From Bifidobacterium eulemuris (GTDB lineage Bacteria > Actinomycetota > Actinomycetes > Actinomycetales > Bifidobacteriaceae), in the NCBI RefSeq assembly GCF_014898155.1, contig NZ_CP062938.1:1364001-1428000 (forward strand): 64,000 nucleotides of DNA, given 5' to 3'. The notes below the pieces were generated by a model, which saw only the letters and a program-made list of their open reading frames with translations, did no database searches and was not told the origin of the DNA. The translations under genes were made by a program, and so were the position numbers. Positions 25,770 through 34,476 of the stretch are shown one piece after another. Positions within the stretch are counted from its first letter, which is position 1, and the number at the start of each line of letters is the position of its first letter.

Positions 25770-27161
25770 TCAGTCGGATTCACCATCCGAAGGGGATTCG
25801 GTGACCTCCGGCGCGGCGAGCTCGTTGATATTGCTTTTCTCCGAATCAAGCAGAGGCACCTCACCGATCACCTTGGAGGCGTCAAGTTTCTGCAGTTTGC
25901 GGGCCGTGGGAAGCACGCGCTTCTCCAGACTGGCGGCGAACTGGTTGTAGGCGTTCACGGTTTTGGTGATCTGGCCGCCCAGTTTGATGGCGCGATCGCC
26001 CAGCACGGCGAAACGATCATAGAGCTCGCGGGACAGGTCGAACAGCATCTTGGCGTCGTCCGTCAGGCTCTGCTGCTGCCATGCGTAGGCCACCGACTTC
26101 AGCACCGCCCACAATGTGACCGGCGAGGTCAGCGCCACCTTTTTGGCGAAGGCGTCGTCCATCAGCGTGGGGTCGGACTCCAACGCGGCCTGCAATAGCG
26201 CCTCGTTGGGAATGAACGCCACCACGAAATCCGGCGCCGTGGGGAACGCGTTCCAATACGCGCGCTCCCCCAACGCGCGCACATGCTCGCGCAAGGCCTT
26301 CGCATGGGCGCGCAACAGGTCGGCGCGACGGTCGAGATCCTCGGCGCTGGCGGTTTCCGGAATCTCGCAGGCCCGCTGGTAGTCGGCGTACGGCACCTTG
26401 GCGTCGATCGGAATGGTTTTGCCGCCGGGCAGATGCACGATCATATCCGGACGCTGGACGCGGCCGTCCGCGCCGGTGACCACCACCTGGGTGTCGAAGT
26501 CGACGTGCTCCAACAGCCCCGCGGATTCCACGATATTGCGCAGCTGGGCCTCGCCCCACGCGCCGCGCACCTTGTTGTCGCGCAGCGCCGCCGACAGTGA
26601 GCTGGTCTCCTTGTCGAGCCGAGCCTGCTGTTCGCCGAGCCCTTTGAGCTGCTCGCCCAACGCGCCCATCTCGCGCTTGCGTCCCTCTTCGATCTGCGCG
26701 ACCTTGCTTTGCAGGGCGTCGAGATTCTTGGCCACGGGAGCGAGCGCCTCCAGCACTTTGCTCTGCTCGGCCATCGACTTGGCCTGGGCGAGACGACGTT
26801 CTTCGGCGGCTTTGGCGGCCTCCTCACGTTTGGCCCGTTCCTGCGCGGCGTCGCGCTCACGCTCACGCTCGATGCGGATCTGCTCGGCCTGCTGGGCCTG
26901 GGCCAACTGCGATTTGACGAAGGCGAGCTGTTGGTTCATGCCCTCCAGCTGCGCGCGCAATCCCGCCTCACGCGTCTCATGCTCCACGATGTCCGCGCGG
27001 GCGGACTCGAGTGAGGCCTTCAGCTCGTCGACCTCCGCGCCACGGACGGCGCGCGCCAGCTCCTGCCCTTTGCCCCGCCCATACAGGAATCCGGACAGCA
27101 ACCCCAACGCGGCACCGACGAGCAGCGCCACAACGATCATCACCACAGCAACAGTATCCAT
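25770..27161 (-). CDS. rmuC: DNA recombination protein RmuC
   Basis: 463 residues. One N-terminal membrane anchor (VAVVMIVVALLVGAALGLLSG), a long Ala/Glu/Arg/Gln-rich coiled coil to about residue 200, then the RmuC core: GAWGEAQLRNIVESAGLL, VQRPDMIVHLPGGKTIPIDAKVPY and FVVAFIPNEALLQAAL. The core resembles PD-(D/E)XK nucleases. RmuC limits inversion between short inverted repeats, which is notable in a region so rich in them. ATG 27161 has GGAA at five bases. Confidence 0.92.
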   Translation of the reverse strand: MDTVAVVMIVVALLVGAALGLLSGFLYGRGKGQELARAVRGAEVDELKASLESARADIVEHETREAGLRAQLEGMNQQLAFVKSQLAQAQQAEQIRIERERERDAAQERAKREEAAKAAEERRLAQAKSMAEQSKVLEALAPVAKNLDALQSKVAQIEEGRKREMGALGEQLKGLGEQQARLDKETSSLSAALRDNKVRGAWGEAQLRNIVESAGLLEHVDFDTQVVVTGADGRVQRPDMIVHLPGGKTIPIDAKVPYADYQRACEIPETASAEDLDRRADLLRAHAKALREHVRALGERAYWNAFPTAPDFVVAFIPNEALLQAALESDPTLMDDAFAKKVALTSPVTLWAVLKSVAYAWQQQSLTDDAKMLFDLSRELYDRFAVLGDRAIKLGGQITKTVNAYNQFAASLEKRVLPTARKLQKLDASKVIGEVPLLDSEKSNINELAAPEVTESPSDGESD

Positions 27162-27328
27162 ACGTTCCAGTAAACCAGCCCTTGCGAACAGCGGTACTTT
27201 TTTACCTATCTCGCGCCTTTCGCCGCTCCAACGCCCACAGCGAACGCGCGAACGCCTTGCGGGGGCGATAATGGTCGTCAGGAGAGTCGGCACCCACGTG
27301 ACGAACATCGAGGAAGGCAGGCAACGCT

Positions 27329-30300
27329 ATGGAAGGCAATCCAATGGCATCCGCGATCATTCTGTTGGTCGCGGCGGCCTTCACCGCGGGCATCCTGTGG
27401 TTCTTCTTCGCGAAACAGCGGGGCACAGCCGGCGAACTCGCCGACGATGGCGGCAGTCAGAGCGCGACGATCACCGTGAAGGGCGGCTACTCCCCCGCCG
27501 TGGTGACCATGCGGGCGGGAGTGCCCACCACACTGCGCTTCGACCGGCAGGAGACCGGCGAATGCACGTCCCATGTGGTGTTCGCCGATCTGGGATTGGA
27601 CGCGATGCTGCCCGGCAACGCCGTCACCGAAGTGCGGCTGCCCGCGCTGGCGTCGGGCGAATACCCCTTCGCATGCGGCATGAATATGGTGCACGGACTG
27701 CTGCGCGTCGAGGGCGACGCCCCAGCTGAAACGGACGCGCCGGGCGAATCGCATGACGCCGCGCCCGCCCCGGCCTCCGCCGACTACGTCGAAGCGGAAC
27801 GGCGCGAAGCCGAGGAACGCCGCAAGGAGATCTCGCATCTGACCGCATTGGTGATCGTGGGTGCCGTGCTCACCGCGCCCGTGTTCGTGGTGATGATGCT
27901 GCATATGGTAAACCACATGTGGGTGCCACAATGGCTGATGAACCCCTGGTGGCAGGCCGTGTTCATCACTCCGGTGATGTTCTACTGCGGCATGCCGATC
28001 CACCGCGTGGGGTTCCCCGCGCTGGCGCACCGCTCGCCGGATATGAATTCGCTGGTCTCGCTGGGCACCTCGGCCGCGTACCTGTACAGTCTGGTGGTGT
28101 GCGTGGCACCGGGAGTCCTGCCCGAGGGCTCGCGCGAGCCGTATTTCGAATCGGTGGGTGTGGTGATCACCCTGGTGTTGCTCGGCCGTCTGATGGAGAC
28201 CAAGGCGCGCGAAGGCACCGGCAAGGCCGTGCAAAGTCTGATCACGCTGCGTCCGCGCGTGGCGCACCGGCTCGATACGGATTCGTTCGGCGCTGACGGA
28301 ACCGACGCCGCCGCCGATTCCGGCCGCATGTTCGACACGACCGCCACCACCGCCGACTTCAGTAGCGCGTTCGACGCAACCGCCGCCACTAACGCCACCG
28401 CCACAACCGATGCGGCAAACGTCGACGCCGCCGGTTCTGTAACCTCCCCATCGAACGCTCCCGCGGGCCACGCCCCATGGATGAACCCCGCCAATACCAC
28501 GGATATCGACATCGACGAGGTGCGCGCCGGCGATCTGATCGTGGTGCGCGCCGGCGAGCGCGTGCCGACCGACGGCGTGATCGTCGCAGGCGAGGCGCGC
28601 GTGGACGAATCAATGATCACCGGCGAATCCGAGGCGGTGACCAAGTCGGCCGAGCGTGCGCCGACGCTGACCGGCGCTACAGTGCTGCTGTCGGGCCATG
28701 TGCTGATGCGCGTCACACGCGTGGGCGGCGACACCGTGCTCTCCCAGATCATCGCGATGGTGGCCCGCGCGCAGGCGACCAAGGCGCCGGTGCAGCGCCT
28801 GGCCGACCGTATCGCGCGGGTGTTCGTGCCCGCGGTGATGGTGGTCGCCGTGTGGACCTTCGCCATCTGGTTCGCGTTCGGCCCCGACCCGGCGTTGGCG
28901 CACGCGCTGGTCACCGCGGTGAGCGTGCTGATCATCGCCTGCCCGTGCGCGCTGGGACTGGCCACGCCGCTGTCGGTGACGGCGGCGACCGGCCTGGGCG
29001 CGCTGCATGGCGTGCTGGTCACCAGCGCGAAGGCTTTGGAGCAGGCGCGCGATATCGGCACGGTGGTGTTCGACAAAACCGGCACCATCACGCGCGGCAT
29101 CACCGATGAGACCTCGTCGTGGGATAGGCCGAGCTACGAGTTCGATCCGATCAAGGACGGCTCGCGTGAGGCGGTGGCCGCTTTGCGCGCGGCCGGCATC
29201 CGCACGGTGATGCTGTCCGGAGACAAGGCCGAAGTGGCAGAGCGCATCGCACGCGAGGTCGGCATCGACACGGTGATCGCGCAGGTCAGGCCGGACGGCA
29301 AAGCCTATTGGATTCGACAATTGCAGAATGAGCGCGATGGCAAGGCCAACGCATTCGAGACGGTTGGCGCAGCCGGCGAAGTTGGCGCGGCAGGCGAGGC
29401 CGAAGCGTCCAATCCAGGCAACGAAGGGGCGCGAGATGCCTCGACTTCGCTCGGCATGACGAAAGAGTGTTCCGCACGCACGCACGACACGCACTGCGCA
29501 CAGTCCGGCATGACGAAAGAGCGCTCCGCACGCGCACACGACACGCACTGCGCACAGTCCGGCATGACGAAAGAGCCCGCCACACGCGCGCACGGCGTAC
29601 ATGACGCACAGCCCGACATGACGAAAGAGCGCGCCGCATGCACACACGGAACGCACGACGCACAGTCTGGCATGACGGAAGAGCGCTCCGCACGCGCACA
29701 CGGAACGCAGACCCGCCGACCCCGGCTTATCGCGATGGTGGGTGACGGCATCAATGACGCGCCGGCGTTGGCGCAGGCCGATTTGGGCATCGCCATCGGC
29801 ACGGGCACGGATGTGGCGATGCAGTCCGCCGATGTGACGCTGATGAGCGGCGATCTGCGCGGCGTGCTCACCACCATCGAGCTGTCCAAAGCCACAATGC
29901 GCAATATTCGGGAGAATCTGGGTTGGGCGTTTGGCTACAATCTCATCGGCATTCCGCTTGCGGCCGGCGTGCTGTACCCGATCACCGGCTGGCTGCTCAG
30001 CCCGATGATCGCCGGTTTGGCCATGGCGTTGAGTTCGGTGTGTCTGGTACTTAACGCAAACCGCTTACACAAAGTGAAGATTGGCGGAAAATCAACGTTT
30101 TCACACAGCGTCAATAACGACTCTCGAGCACAAACCGAGATTTCGACACACCAAACTCGAAATACGGGTTTTGAAAGCGCTCCACGGGTCATCATCGACG
30201 AGCGGAGCACGCTCGCACCCACCGCAACAAACAAGGAGAACCATATGGATATGCACATGCACGCGGCCGATCCGAACGCCGCCGAAACCGCCATCGATCC

Positions 30301-30430
30301 GGTGTGCGGCATGACCGTCGCCGTGAATAGCGAAGCCATCACGCGCGAGCACGACGGCGAAACCTATTATTTCTGCGGCGAGCGTTGCGCCGTCAACTTC
30401 GCCAAAGCGCCCGAAATGTTCCTGGAGTAG
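27329..30430 (+). CDS. copA: copper-type P1B ATPase with cupredoxin head and YHS tail
   Basis: 1,033 residues. Order: one membrane helix, a cupredoxin-like domain (about 45-130) ending YPFACGMNMVHG, a membrane block, an actuator domain with MITGES that carries an Ala/Thr-rich insert, the ion-site motif CPC at 538-540, the phosphorylation motif DKTGTIT at Asp582, GDGINDAP from 805, final helices, and a YHS domain (DPVCGMTV, YYFCGERC). It exports copper or a similar soft metal. Between the P-domain strands (709-794) are four and a half 18-residue repeats such as GMTKERSARAHDTHCAQS. The YHS part may also be made separately from 30245. GGAAGG precedes the start. Confidence 0.9.
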   Translation: MEGNPMASAIILLVAAAFTAGILWFFFAKQRGTAGELADDGGSQSATITVKGGYSPAVVTMRAGVPTTLRFDRQETGECTSHVVFADLGLDAMLPGNAVTEVRLPALASGEYPFACGMNMVHGLLRVEGDAPAETDAPGESHDAAPAPASADYVEAERREAEERRKEISHLTALVIVGAVLTAPVFVVMMLHMVNHMWVPQWLMNPWWQAVFITPVMFYCGMPIHRVGFPALAHRSPDMNSLVSLGTSAAYLYSLVVCVAPGVLPEGSREPYFESVGVVITLVLLGRLMETKAREGTGKAVQSLITLRPRVAHRLDTDSFGADGTDAAADSGRMFDTTATTADFSSAFDATAATNATATTDAANVDAAGSVTSPSNAPAGHAPWMNPANTTDIDIDEVRAGDLIVVRAGERVPTDGVIVAGEARVDESMITGESEAVTKSAERAPTLTGATVLLSGHVLMRVTRVGGDTVLSQIIAMVARAQATKAPVQRLADRIARVFVPAVMVVAVWTFAIWFAFGPDPALAHALVTAVSVLIIACPCALGLATPLSVTAATGLGALHGVLVTSAKALEQARDIGTVVFDKTGTITRGITDETSSWDRPSYEFDPIKDGSREAVAALRAAGIRTVMLSGDKAEVAERIAREVGIDTVIAQVRPDGKAYWIRQLQNERDGKANAFETVGAAGEVGAAGEAEASNPGNEGARDASTSLGMTKECSARTHDTHCAQSGMTKERSARAHDTHCAQSGMTKEPATRAHGVHDAQPDMTKERAACTHGTHDAQSGMTEERSARAHGTQTRRPRLIAMVGDGINDAPALAQADLGIAIGTGTDVAMQSADVTLMSGDLRGVLTTIELSKATMRNIRENLGWAFGYNLIGIPLAAGVLYPITGWLLSPMIAGLAMALSSVCLVLNANRLHKVKIGGKSTFSHSVNNDSRAQTEISTHQTRNTGFESAPRVIIDERSTLAPTATNKENHMDMHMHAADPNAAETAIDPVCGMTVAVNSEAITREHDGETYYFCGERCAVNFAKAPEMFLE
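29453..29707 (+). repeat. 54-bp tandem repeats inside the copper ATPase gene
   Basis: Units start at 29453, 29507, 29561, 29615 and 29669, spacing exactly 54 bases, so the frame is kept. Each opens GGCATGACGAAAGAG. The first is preceded by TCGACTTCGCTC, the end of the dispersed intergenic element, which shows its origin. The encoded units are rich in His and Cys. Confidence 0.9.
30245..30430 (+). CDS. YHS-domain protein, possible internal start in copA
   Basis: AAGGAG (30233-30238) stands six bases before an in-frame ATG that begins MDMHMHAADPNAAE, followed by a complete YHS domain with two Cys in CGERC. The preceding 130 bases look like intergenic DNA read in frame. A 61-residue copper chaperone-like protein may thus be translated in addition to the fusion. 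Confidence 0.55.
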   Translation: MDMHMHAADPNAAETAIDPVCGMTVAVNSEAITREHDGETYYFCGERCAVNFAKAPEMFLE

Positions 30431-30451
30431 GACGAGCTTCCCGCCACCTCT

Positions 30452-30489
30452 CGTCATTCCGAGCGGAGCGAAGCGGAGTCGAGGAATCC
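30452..30489 (+). repeat. dispersed intergenic element copy
   Basis: CGTCATTCCGAGCGGAG then CGGAGTCGAGGAATC. An opposite-facing, shorter copy follows at 30535-30564, so the pair can fold into a long hairpin between the convergent copper ATPase and ribokinase genes. Confidence 0.7.
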
Positions 30490-30643
30490 CGCCGCGTTTG
30501 CGGCGTTGAGATCCTTGCATCTCGCCCTTGCGCCCTCGGACTCACGCCCTCCGCCCAGAATGACAAGTAGACCAACAGCCCTCTAAAGCAACGCGAAGCG
30601 CCCCTCCCATCGGACGATGTGGAGGGGCGCTCTGTTCTTGGTC

Positions 30644-31615
30644 TTAGGCGAAGGCGGTGCGGATTTGGGCGGAGGTGCCGTAGGAGGCTTGGGCGCCGTA
30701 TCCGGTGGCGGCATAGGCCGAAACATAGGAGGCCAGGCGGGCCGCGTCATGCAACGAGAATCCGGAGGCGAGGCCGGCGAGCACGGTGCCCATGAACGAA
30801 TCGCCGCAGCCGGTGGTGTCCACCGCGTCGACTCTGACCGGGGCGATGCGCGTCACCGGCTCGGCCGCCGTGGCGTCCAACACCACCGACCCGTCGCCGC
30901 CCAACGTGATGATCGCCTGCTCGAAACCATATTCGCGCATGCGCTCCAACGCATAAGCCCAGTCGAATCCGTTCCAATCATCGTCTTCCGGCTCGTCCAC
31001 GCCAAGCAACTGCACCATCTCATGCTCGTTGACGAGCAGCACATCCGACACGGCGATCAACTCGGCGGGAATCGTCGGCGTGAACGGCGAATTGTTCAAC
31101 AGCACCTTCACGCCCGCATCATGGCACATGCGCGCGGCCGCGGTGACCGTATCGATCGGGCTTTCCAAGCACAAGCCCAGCACGCTCGACGAGGTCAGCG
31201 CATCGCGCATCGACTCGGCGTAATCCACCGTGACCTGCGCGTTGGAGCCCGGCGAATACACGATGGTGTTCTCGCCGGACGAATCCACCGTAATCACCGT
31301 GGTGCCGCTGGGGCCGAGCACGCGGCGCACATGCGACACGTCCACGCCCGCGTCGGCCAGTTGGCTGAGCAGAAAGTCAGCGTTCGTGTCGGAGCCGACC
31401 GCGCCGAACATGCGCACGGTGGCGCCGATGCGGGCGGCCGCGGCGGCCTGGTTGCCGGACTTGCCGCCGGGCAGGATCTGCAGAGGACCGCCGTTGACAG
31501 TTTCGCCCGGGCCGGGCAGCCGTTCGGTGGTGACGGTGTAATCCGCATTCATCGACCCGATGACGCTGATCACGCCATGGATGTCGTCGAGCAGGGCGAG
31601 AGGGCTGTTGGCCAT
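30644..31615 (-). CDS. rbsK: ribokinase (PfkB family)
   Basis: 323 residues. PfkB signatures are present: the Gly-rich LPGGKSGNQAAAAARIG near the N-terminus and DTTGCGDSFMGTVLAGL near the C-terminus with the catalytic Asp in TGCGD. SMNADY at the start is typical of ribokinases. It phosphorylates ribose to ribose 5-phosphate. ATG 31615 has AAAGGA seven bases upstream; a longer frame adds unlikely residues. It is last in a group with a nucleoside hydrolase, an MFS transporter and a LacI regulator, so the ribose probably comes from nucleosides. Confidence 0.9.
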   Translation of the reverse strand: MANSPLALLDDIHGVISVIGSMNADYTVTTERLPGPGETVNGGPLQILPGGKSGNQAAAAARIGATVRMFGAVGSDTNADFLLSQLADAGVDVSHVRRVLGPSGTTVITVDSSGENTIVYSPGSNAQVTVDYAESMRDALTSSSVLGLCLESPIDTVTAAARMCHDAGVKVLLNNSPFTPTIPAELIAVSDVLLVNEHEMVQLLGVDEPEDDDWNGFDWAYALERMREYGFEQAIITLGGDGSVVLDATAAEPVTRIAPVRVDAVDTTGCGDSFMGTVLAGLASGFSLHDAARLASYVSAYAATGYGAQASYGTSAQIRTAFA

Positions 31616-31665
31616 GAGGGGTCCTTTCAAAAGGCGGCGGGAGGTGCGAGGCGAGGGCGGGCAGA

Positions 31666-31720
31666 GGAGTGACCCGAACGATACGGGTGATCCGAAACGA
31701 TACGGGTATACGGACGATAC
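31666..31720. repeat. three to four copies of ACGATACGGG
   Basis: Short direct repeats between the MFS and ribokinase genes, spaced about 17-20 bases. A GCCGGCCGG/CCGGCCGGC hairpin at 31746-31782 sits between them and the MFS stop. Function unknown; the hairpin may protect or end the MFS transcript. Confidence 0.55.
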
Positions 31721-31789
31721 GGGCGATATAAGACGGGAAGTGTGGGCCGGCCGGCACCCACGCAAGGCGGTTACCGGCCGGCGAAGGGC

Positions 31790-33199
31790 TTACTTGGCGG
31801 CGTAGATCTTCTTACGGAAGACCAAGTAGACGATCAGGCCGAGCAGGATGACCGCGCCGCAGATGAGCAGCAGGTTCGAATAGCCCGCGGCCGCTCCGGT
31901 GGCGCCGACGATGCTGCCGCTCTGCAGGGAGGTGGCGCCGATCAGACCGCCGATGATCGAGATGCCGATGGAGGCGGTCACGTTCATCACCAGATCGTTC
32001 ATGCCCACGCCGCGGCCGGATTCCTCGGTCGGCAGGGTGCCGAGCACGGTGGAGACCACCGGCGAGTACAGGAGGCCGACGCCGGCGTAGAACAGGCAGG
32101 CGCACAGCGTAAGCGCCAGGAAGCCGGCGTTGATGAAGATGGCCGCGCCCAGGAAGCCGCACATCATCAGGCAGGCGGCGGTGATCACCGCGGCCTGGGT
32201 GCCGATTTTGCCGACGATCAGACCGGAGGTGGTGCCGAACACGGCGGCGCAGATGAAGGCCCACACCAGGTAGGTGGACACGGTGGAGGTCTCCATGCCG
32301 TACAGGTCACGGCCGATCGCGTTGAAGATCGGGGAGATGCAGTAGTTCACGAAGTAGAACACGGCGATCAGCGAGATGGCCATCAGCCAGCGGGTGTTCT
32401 TGAAGAACGCCGGGGTGATGAACGGGTTCTTGGCCTTGGTGATGTAGACGCCGAAGCCGATGAACAGCACGGCGGCCACAAGCAGCAGCCACCAGTTCAT
32501 GTACGAGAAGAACAGGGTGAGGAACATGGTGGCGACGCCGAAGATCGCGAAGCCGAGGCCGTCGACCTTCTCGCCGTTGCCGTTCTGGTCGGGCAGGTTC
32601 TTGAGCAGCAGCGGCAGGAACACGATGGTCACGGCCGGGATGAGGAACAGGAACTGCCATGCGATGGAGCTGAGCAGGCCGGCGGCGAACACGCCGATCG
32701 ACGCGGAGAGCTGGTAGCCGGCGGTGAACAGGCCGAAGAAGATCACCTTCAGCGAGTTCTTCAGATACTTGGTGGCCACCACCAGATAGGCTGAGCCGGC
32801 CACCTGCTCACCGGCGGTCTGCAGCACGCGGGCGATGATCACGGTCCACAGGTTCGGCTCGAACAGATAGTTGGCCACAAAGCCGAAGATCGAACCGACC
32901 AGCAGGGTGACCAGTCCCACGACGACGAGCTTCTTCAGGGAGACGAAATCACCCAGAGAACCGTAGATGAAGCAGACGATGCCGAGCACGATGCTCGGGA
33001 ACGCGGTGATCAGCGAAGCCTGGGCGGGCGCGCCCACGTCGGCGCCGACCTGCTGGAACACGAGGTTGAAGCCCTGCAGGCACAGGGTGCCGAGGATGAA
33101 GGTGATCAGCAGCGGTATCAGCGCGCGAATGGCCATCTTGTTGGTGGCGTCGTCCACATCGGCCGGGACGGCCTGGGCAACGGCGTTGTTGTCGGACAT
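31790..33199 (-). CDS. MFS transporter, probable nucleoside or ribose uptake
   Basis: 469 residues with about 14 membrane helices, starting LIPLLITFILGTLCLQGF, and an MFS motif-A-like loop SLGDFVSLKKLV between helices two and three. The 14-helix layout is of the DHA2 type, usually exporters, but its place between ribokinase and nucleoside hydrolase genes suggests uptake of ribonucleosides. AAAGGAAC precedes ATG 33199. Confidence 0.8.
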   Translation of the reverse strand: MSDNNAVAQAVPADVDDATNKMAIRALIPLLITFILGTLCLQGFNLVFQQVGADVGAPAQASLITAFPSIVLGIVCFIYGSLGDFVSLKKLVVVGLVTLLVGSIFGFVANYLFEPNLWTVIIARVLQTAGEQVAGSAYLVVATKYLKNSLKVIFFGLFTAGYQLSASIGVFAAGLLSSIAWQFLFLIPAVTIVFLPLLLKNLPDQNGNGEKVDGLGFAIFGVATMFLTLFFSYMNWWLLLVAAVLFIGFGVYITKAKNPFITPAFFKNTRWLMAISLIAVFYFVNYCISPIFNAIGRDLYGMETSTVSTYLVWAFICAAVFGTTSGLIVGKIGTQAAVITAACLMMCGFLGAAIFINAGFLALTLCACLFYAGVGLLYSPVVSTVLGTLPTEESGRGVGMNDLVMNVTASIGISIIGGLIGATSLQSGSIVGATGAAAGYSNLLLICGAVILLGLIVYLVFRKKIYAAK

Positions 33200-33234
33200 G
33201 GTTGTTCCTTTCTGAAATCTTCTGTGCTCTCGAA

Positions 33235-33265
33235 GGGCGCCCCCGCCTTTGGCGGCGGAGGGCGC
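33235..33265 (-). terminator. intercistronic hairpin
   Basis: GGGCGCC and GGCGCCC-type arms with an inner CGCC/GGCG stem lie between the hydrolase stop and the MFS start. No T run follows, so it probably tunes or protects mRNA within the operon. Confidence 0.5.
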
Positions 33266-33285
33266 CGTTCTTCATGTCGGCCGCG

Positions 33286-34242
33286 TCAGCCGGCGTTCTT
33301 CGCCAGGGAGGTGATGCGGGTCATGAACTCGTCGAGGAAGCGCGGCACGTCGACGCCGACGGCCACCTCCATGGTCTTGTTCGGGTCGTTGAGGCGTTCG
33401 TTGTCGCCGATGGTGCGGCCGCGGGTGGCGCCTTCGACATCCACCTGCATGTTGATGGCCAGCGTGCTGACCAGCGTGGGATCCACGGCCACGCCGACGG
33501 CCAGCGGATCGTGCAGACCGCAGCCGCCCAGATGCGGCGAGGTGGTCTCATAGGCCTTGATGTAGAAGTCGGTCATGTCGGCGAGGAAGGCTCCGGCGGT
33601 GGTACCCAGGTCGCGCCAGCGCTGGGTCTCCCTGTAGGTGAGCAGGGTCTGCAGGGTCACGTCGAGGCCGATCATGGTGGCCGGCGCGCCCGAGCGGAAC
33701 AGGTGGTCGGCGGCCTCCGGATCCTGCGAGATGTTGGCTTCGGTCCAGGCGTTCACGTTGCCTCCCACGGTGAGCGCGCCGCCCATCAGCACGATGCGGC
33801 CGATTTCGTCCTTGATCTCCGGCGCTTTATCAAGCGCGGCGGCGATGTTGGTCATCGGGCCGGTGGGCACGTAGACGAGGTCCTTGCCGTAGGTTTTGAC
33901 GGCGTCGATGATGAAGTCGACGGCGGATTCGCTTTCCGCCTCGCGCGGGGAGTCGGGGATCTCGACGTCGCCGATGCCGTTCTTGCCGTGGATGAACGCG
34001 GAGATGTCGAGCACTTCGAAGGAGTCGGTGGTGCTGGAGTGCGGCAGGCCCTTGTAGACCTTGACGTCGGGGCGGCCGAGCAGGTCGGTGATGGCCAGCG
34101 CGTTGCGCACACCCTGGTCGAGCAGCACGTTGCCGTAGGTGCCGGTGATGCCGATGAGCTCGACCTCCGGGCTGCCCAACGCGTAGGCGATCGCCAGCGC
34201 GTCGTCGATGCCGGTGTCGAGGTCGAGAATAAGCTTCGTCAT
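33286..34242 (-). CDS. ribonucleoside hydrolase
   Basis: 318 residues of the inosine-uridine nucleoside hydrolase family. The calcium-binding cluster LILDLDTGIDDALAI (family DxDxxxDD) is at the N-terminus; VYVPTGPMTNIAAAL and LHDPLAVGVAVDP supply further ribose and metal contacts. It splits ribonucleosides into base and ribose, feeding the ribokinase of the same cluster. The start at 34242 is set by AGGAAGG upstream. Base preference cannot be read from the sequence. Confidence 0.92.
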   Translation of the reverse strand: MTKLILDLDTGIDDALAIAYALGSPEVELIGITGTYGNVLLDQGVRNALAITDLLGRPDVKVYKGLPHSSTTDSFEVLDISAFIHGKNGIGDVEIPDSPREAESESAVDFIIDAVKTYGKDLVYVPTGPMTNIAAALDKAPEIKDEIGRIVLMGGALTVGGNVNAWTEANISQDPEAADHLFRSGAPATMIGLDVTLQTLLTYRETQRWRDLGTTAGAFLADMTDFYIKAYETTSPHLGGCGLHDPLAVGVAVDPTLVSTLAINMQVDVEGATRGRTIGDNERLNDPNKTMEVAVGVDVPRFLDEFMTRITSLAKNAG

Positions 34243-34381
34243 AATAGGGCCTTCCTGATATCCGGTATTCGTTGTGACCCATCGCCGTGGATCGATCTGC
34301 CGTGATCGCGTCGGTGGGGGCGGCGTCGCCATGCCGGTGGTTGAGTTATGCGCGGGTGAATGCCTTGCCGTTGCATATCAT

Positions 34382-34437
34382 GTTGATTTAACGTTTTAGC
34401 ATCCTTGGTGAGTTCCATGATAAAACGTTAAATCAAC
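34382..34437. promoter_or_regulatory. pair of inverted LacI-type operators
   Basis: Two 17-base arms, GTTGATTTAACGTTTTA and its exact complement, face each other 22 bases apart. Each contains a CG-centred dyad (TTAACGTT-like). They lie 140-195 bases before the hydrolase start and just after the LacI stop, so the neighbouring regulator is the likely ligand-controlled binder. Confidence 0.7.
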
Positions 34438-34476
34438 GAAGTCAAATCCCGCGAAACGCCGGAAAAATCAAGGCAA

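Noticed and set aside
27329-30430. Frameshift or pseudogene in the copper ATPase because of its length
   Set aside because: The frame is open throughout and all catalytic motifs are in order; excess length is due to the insert, the repeats and the YHS tail.
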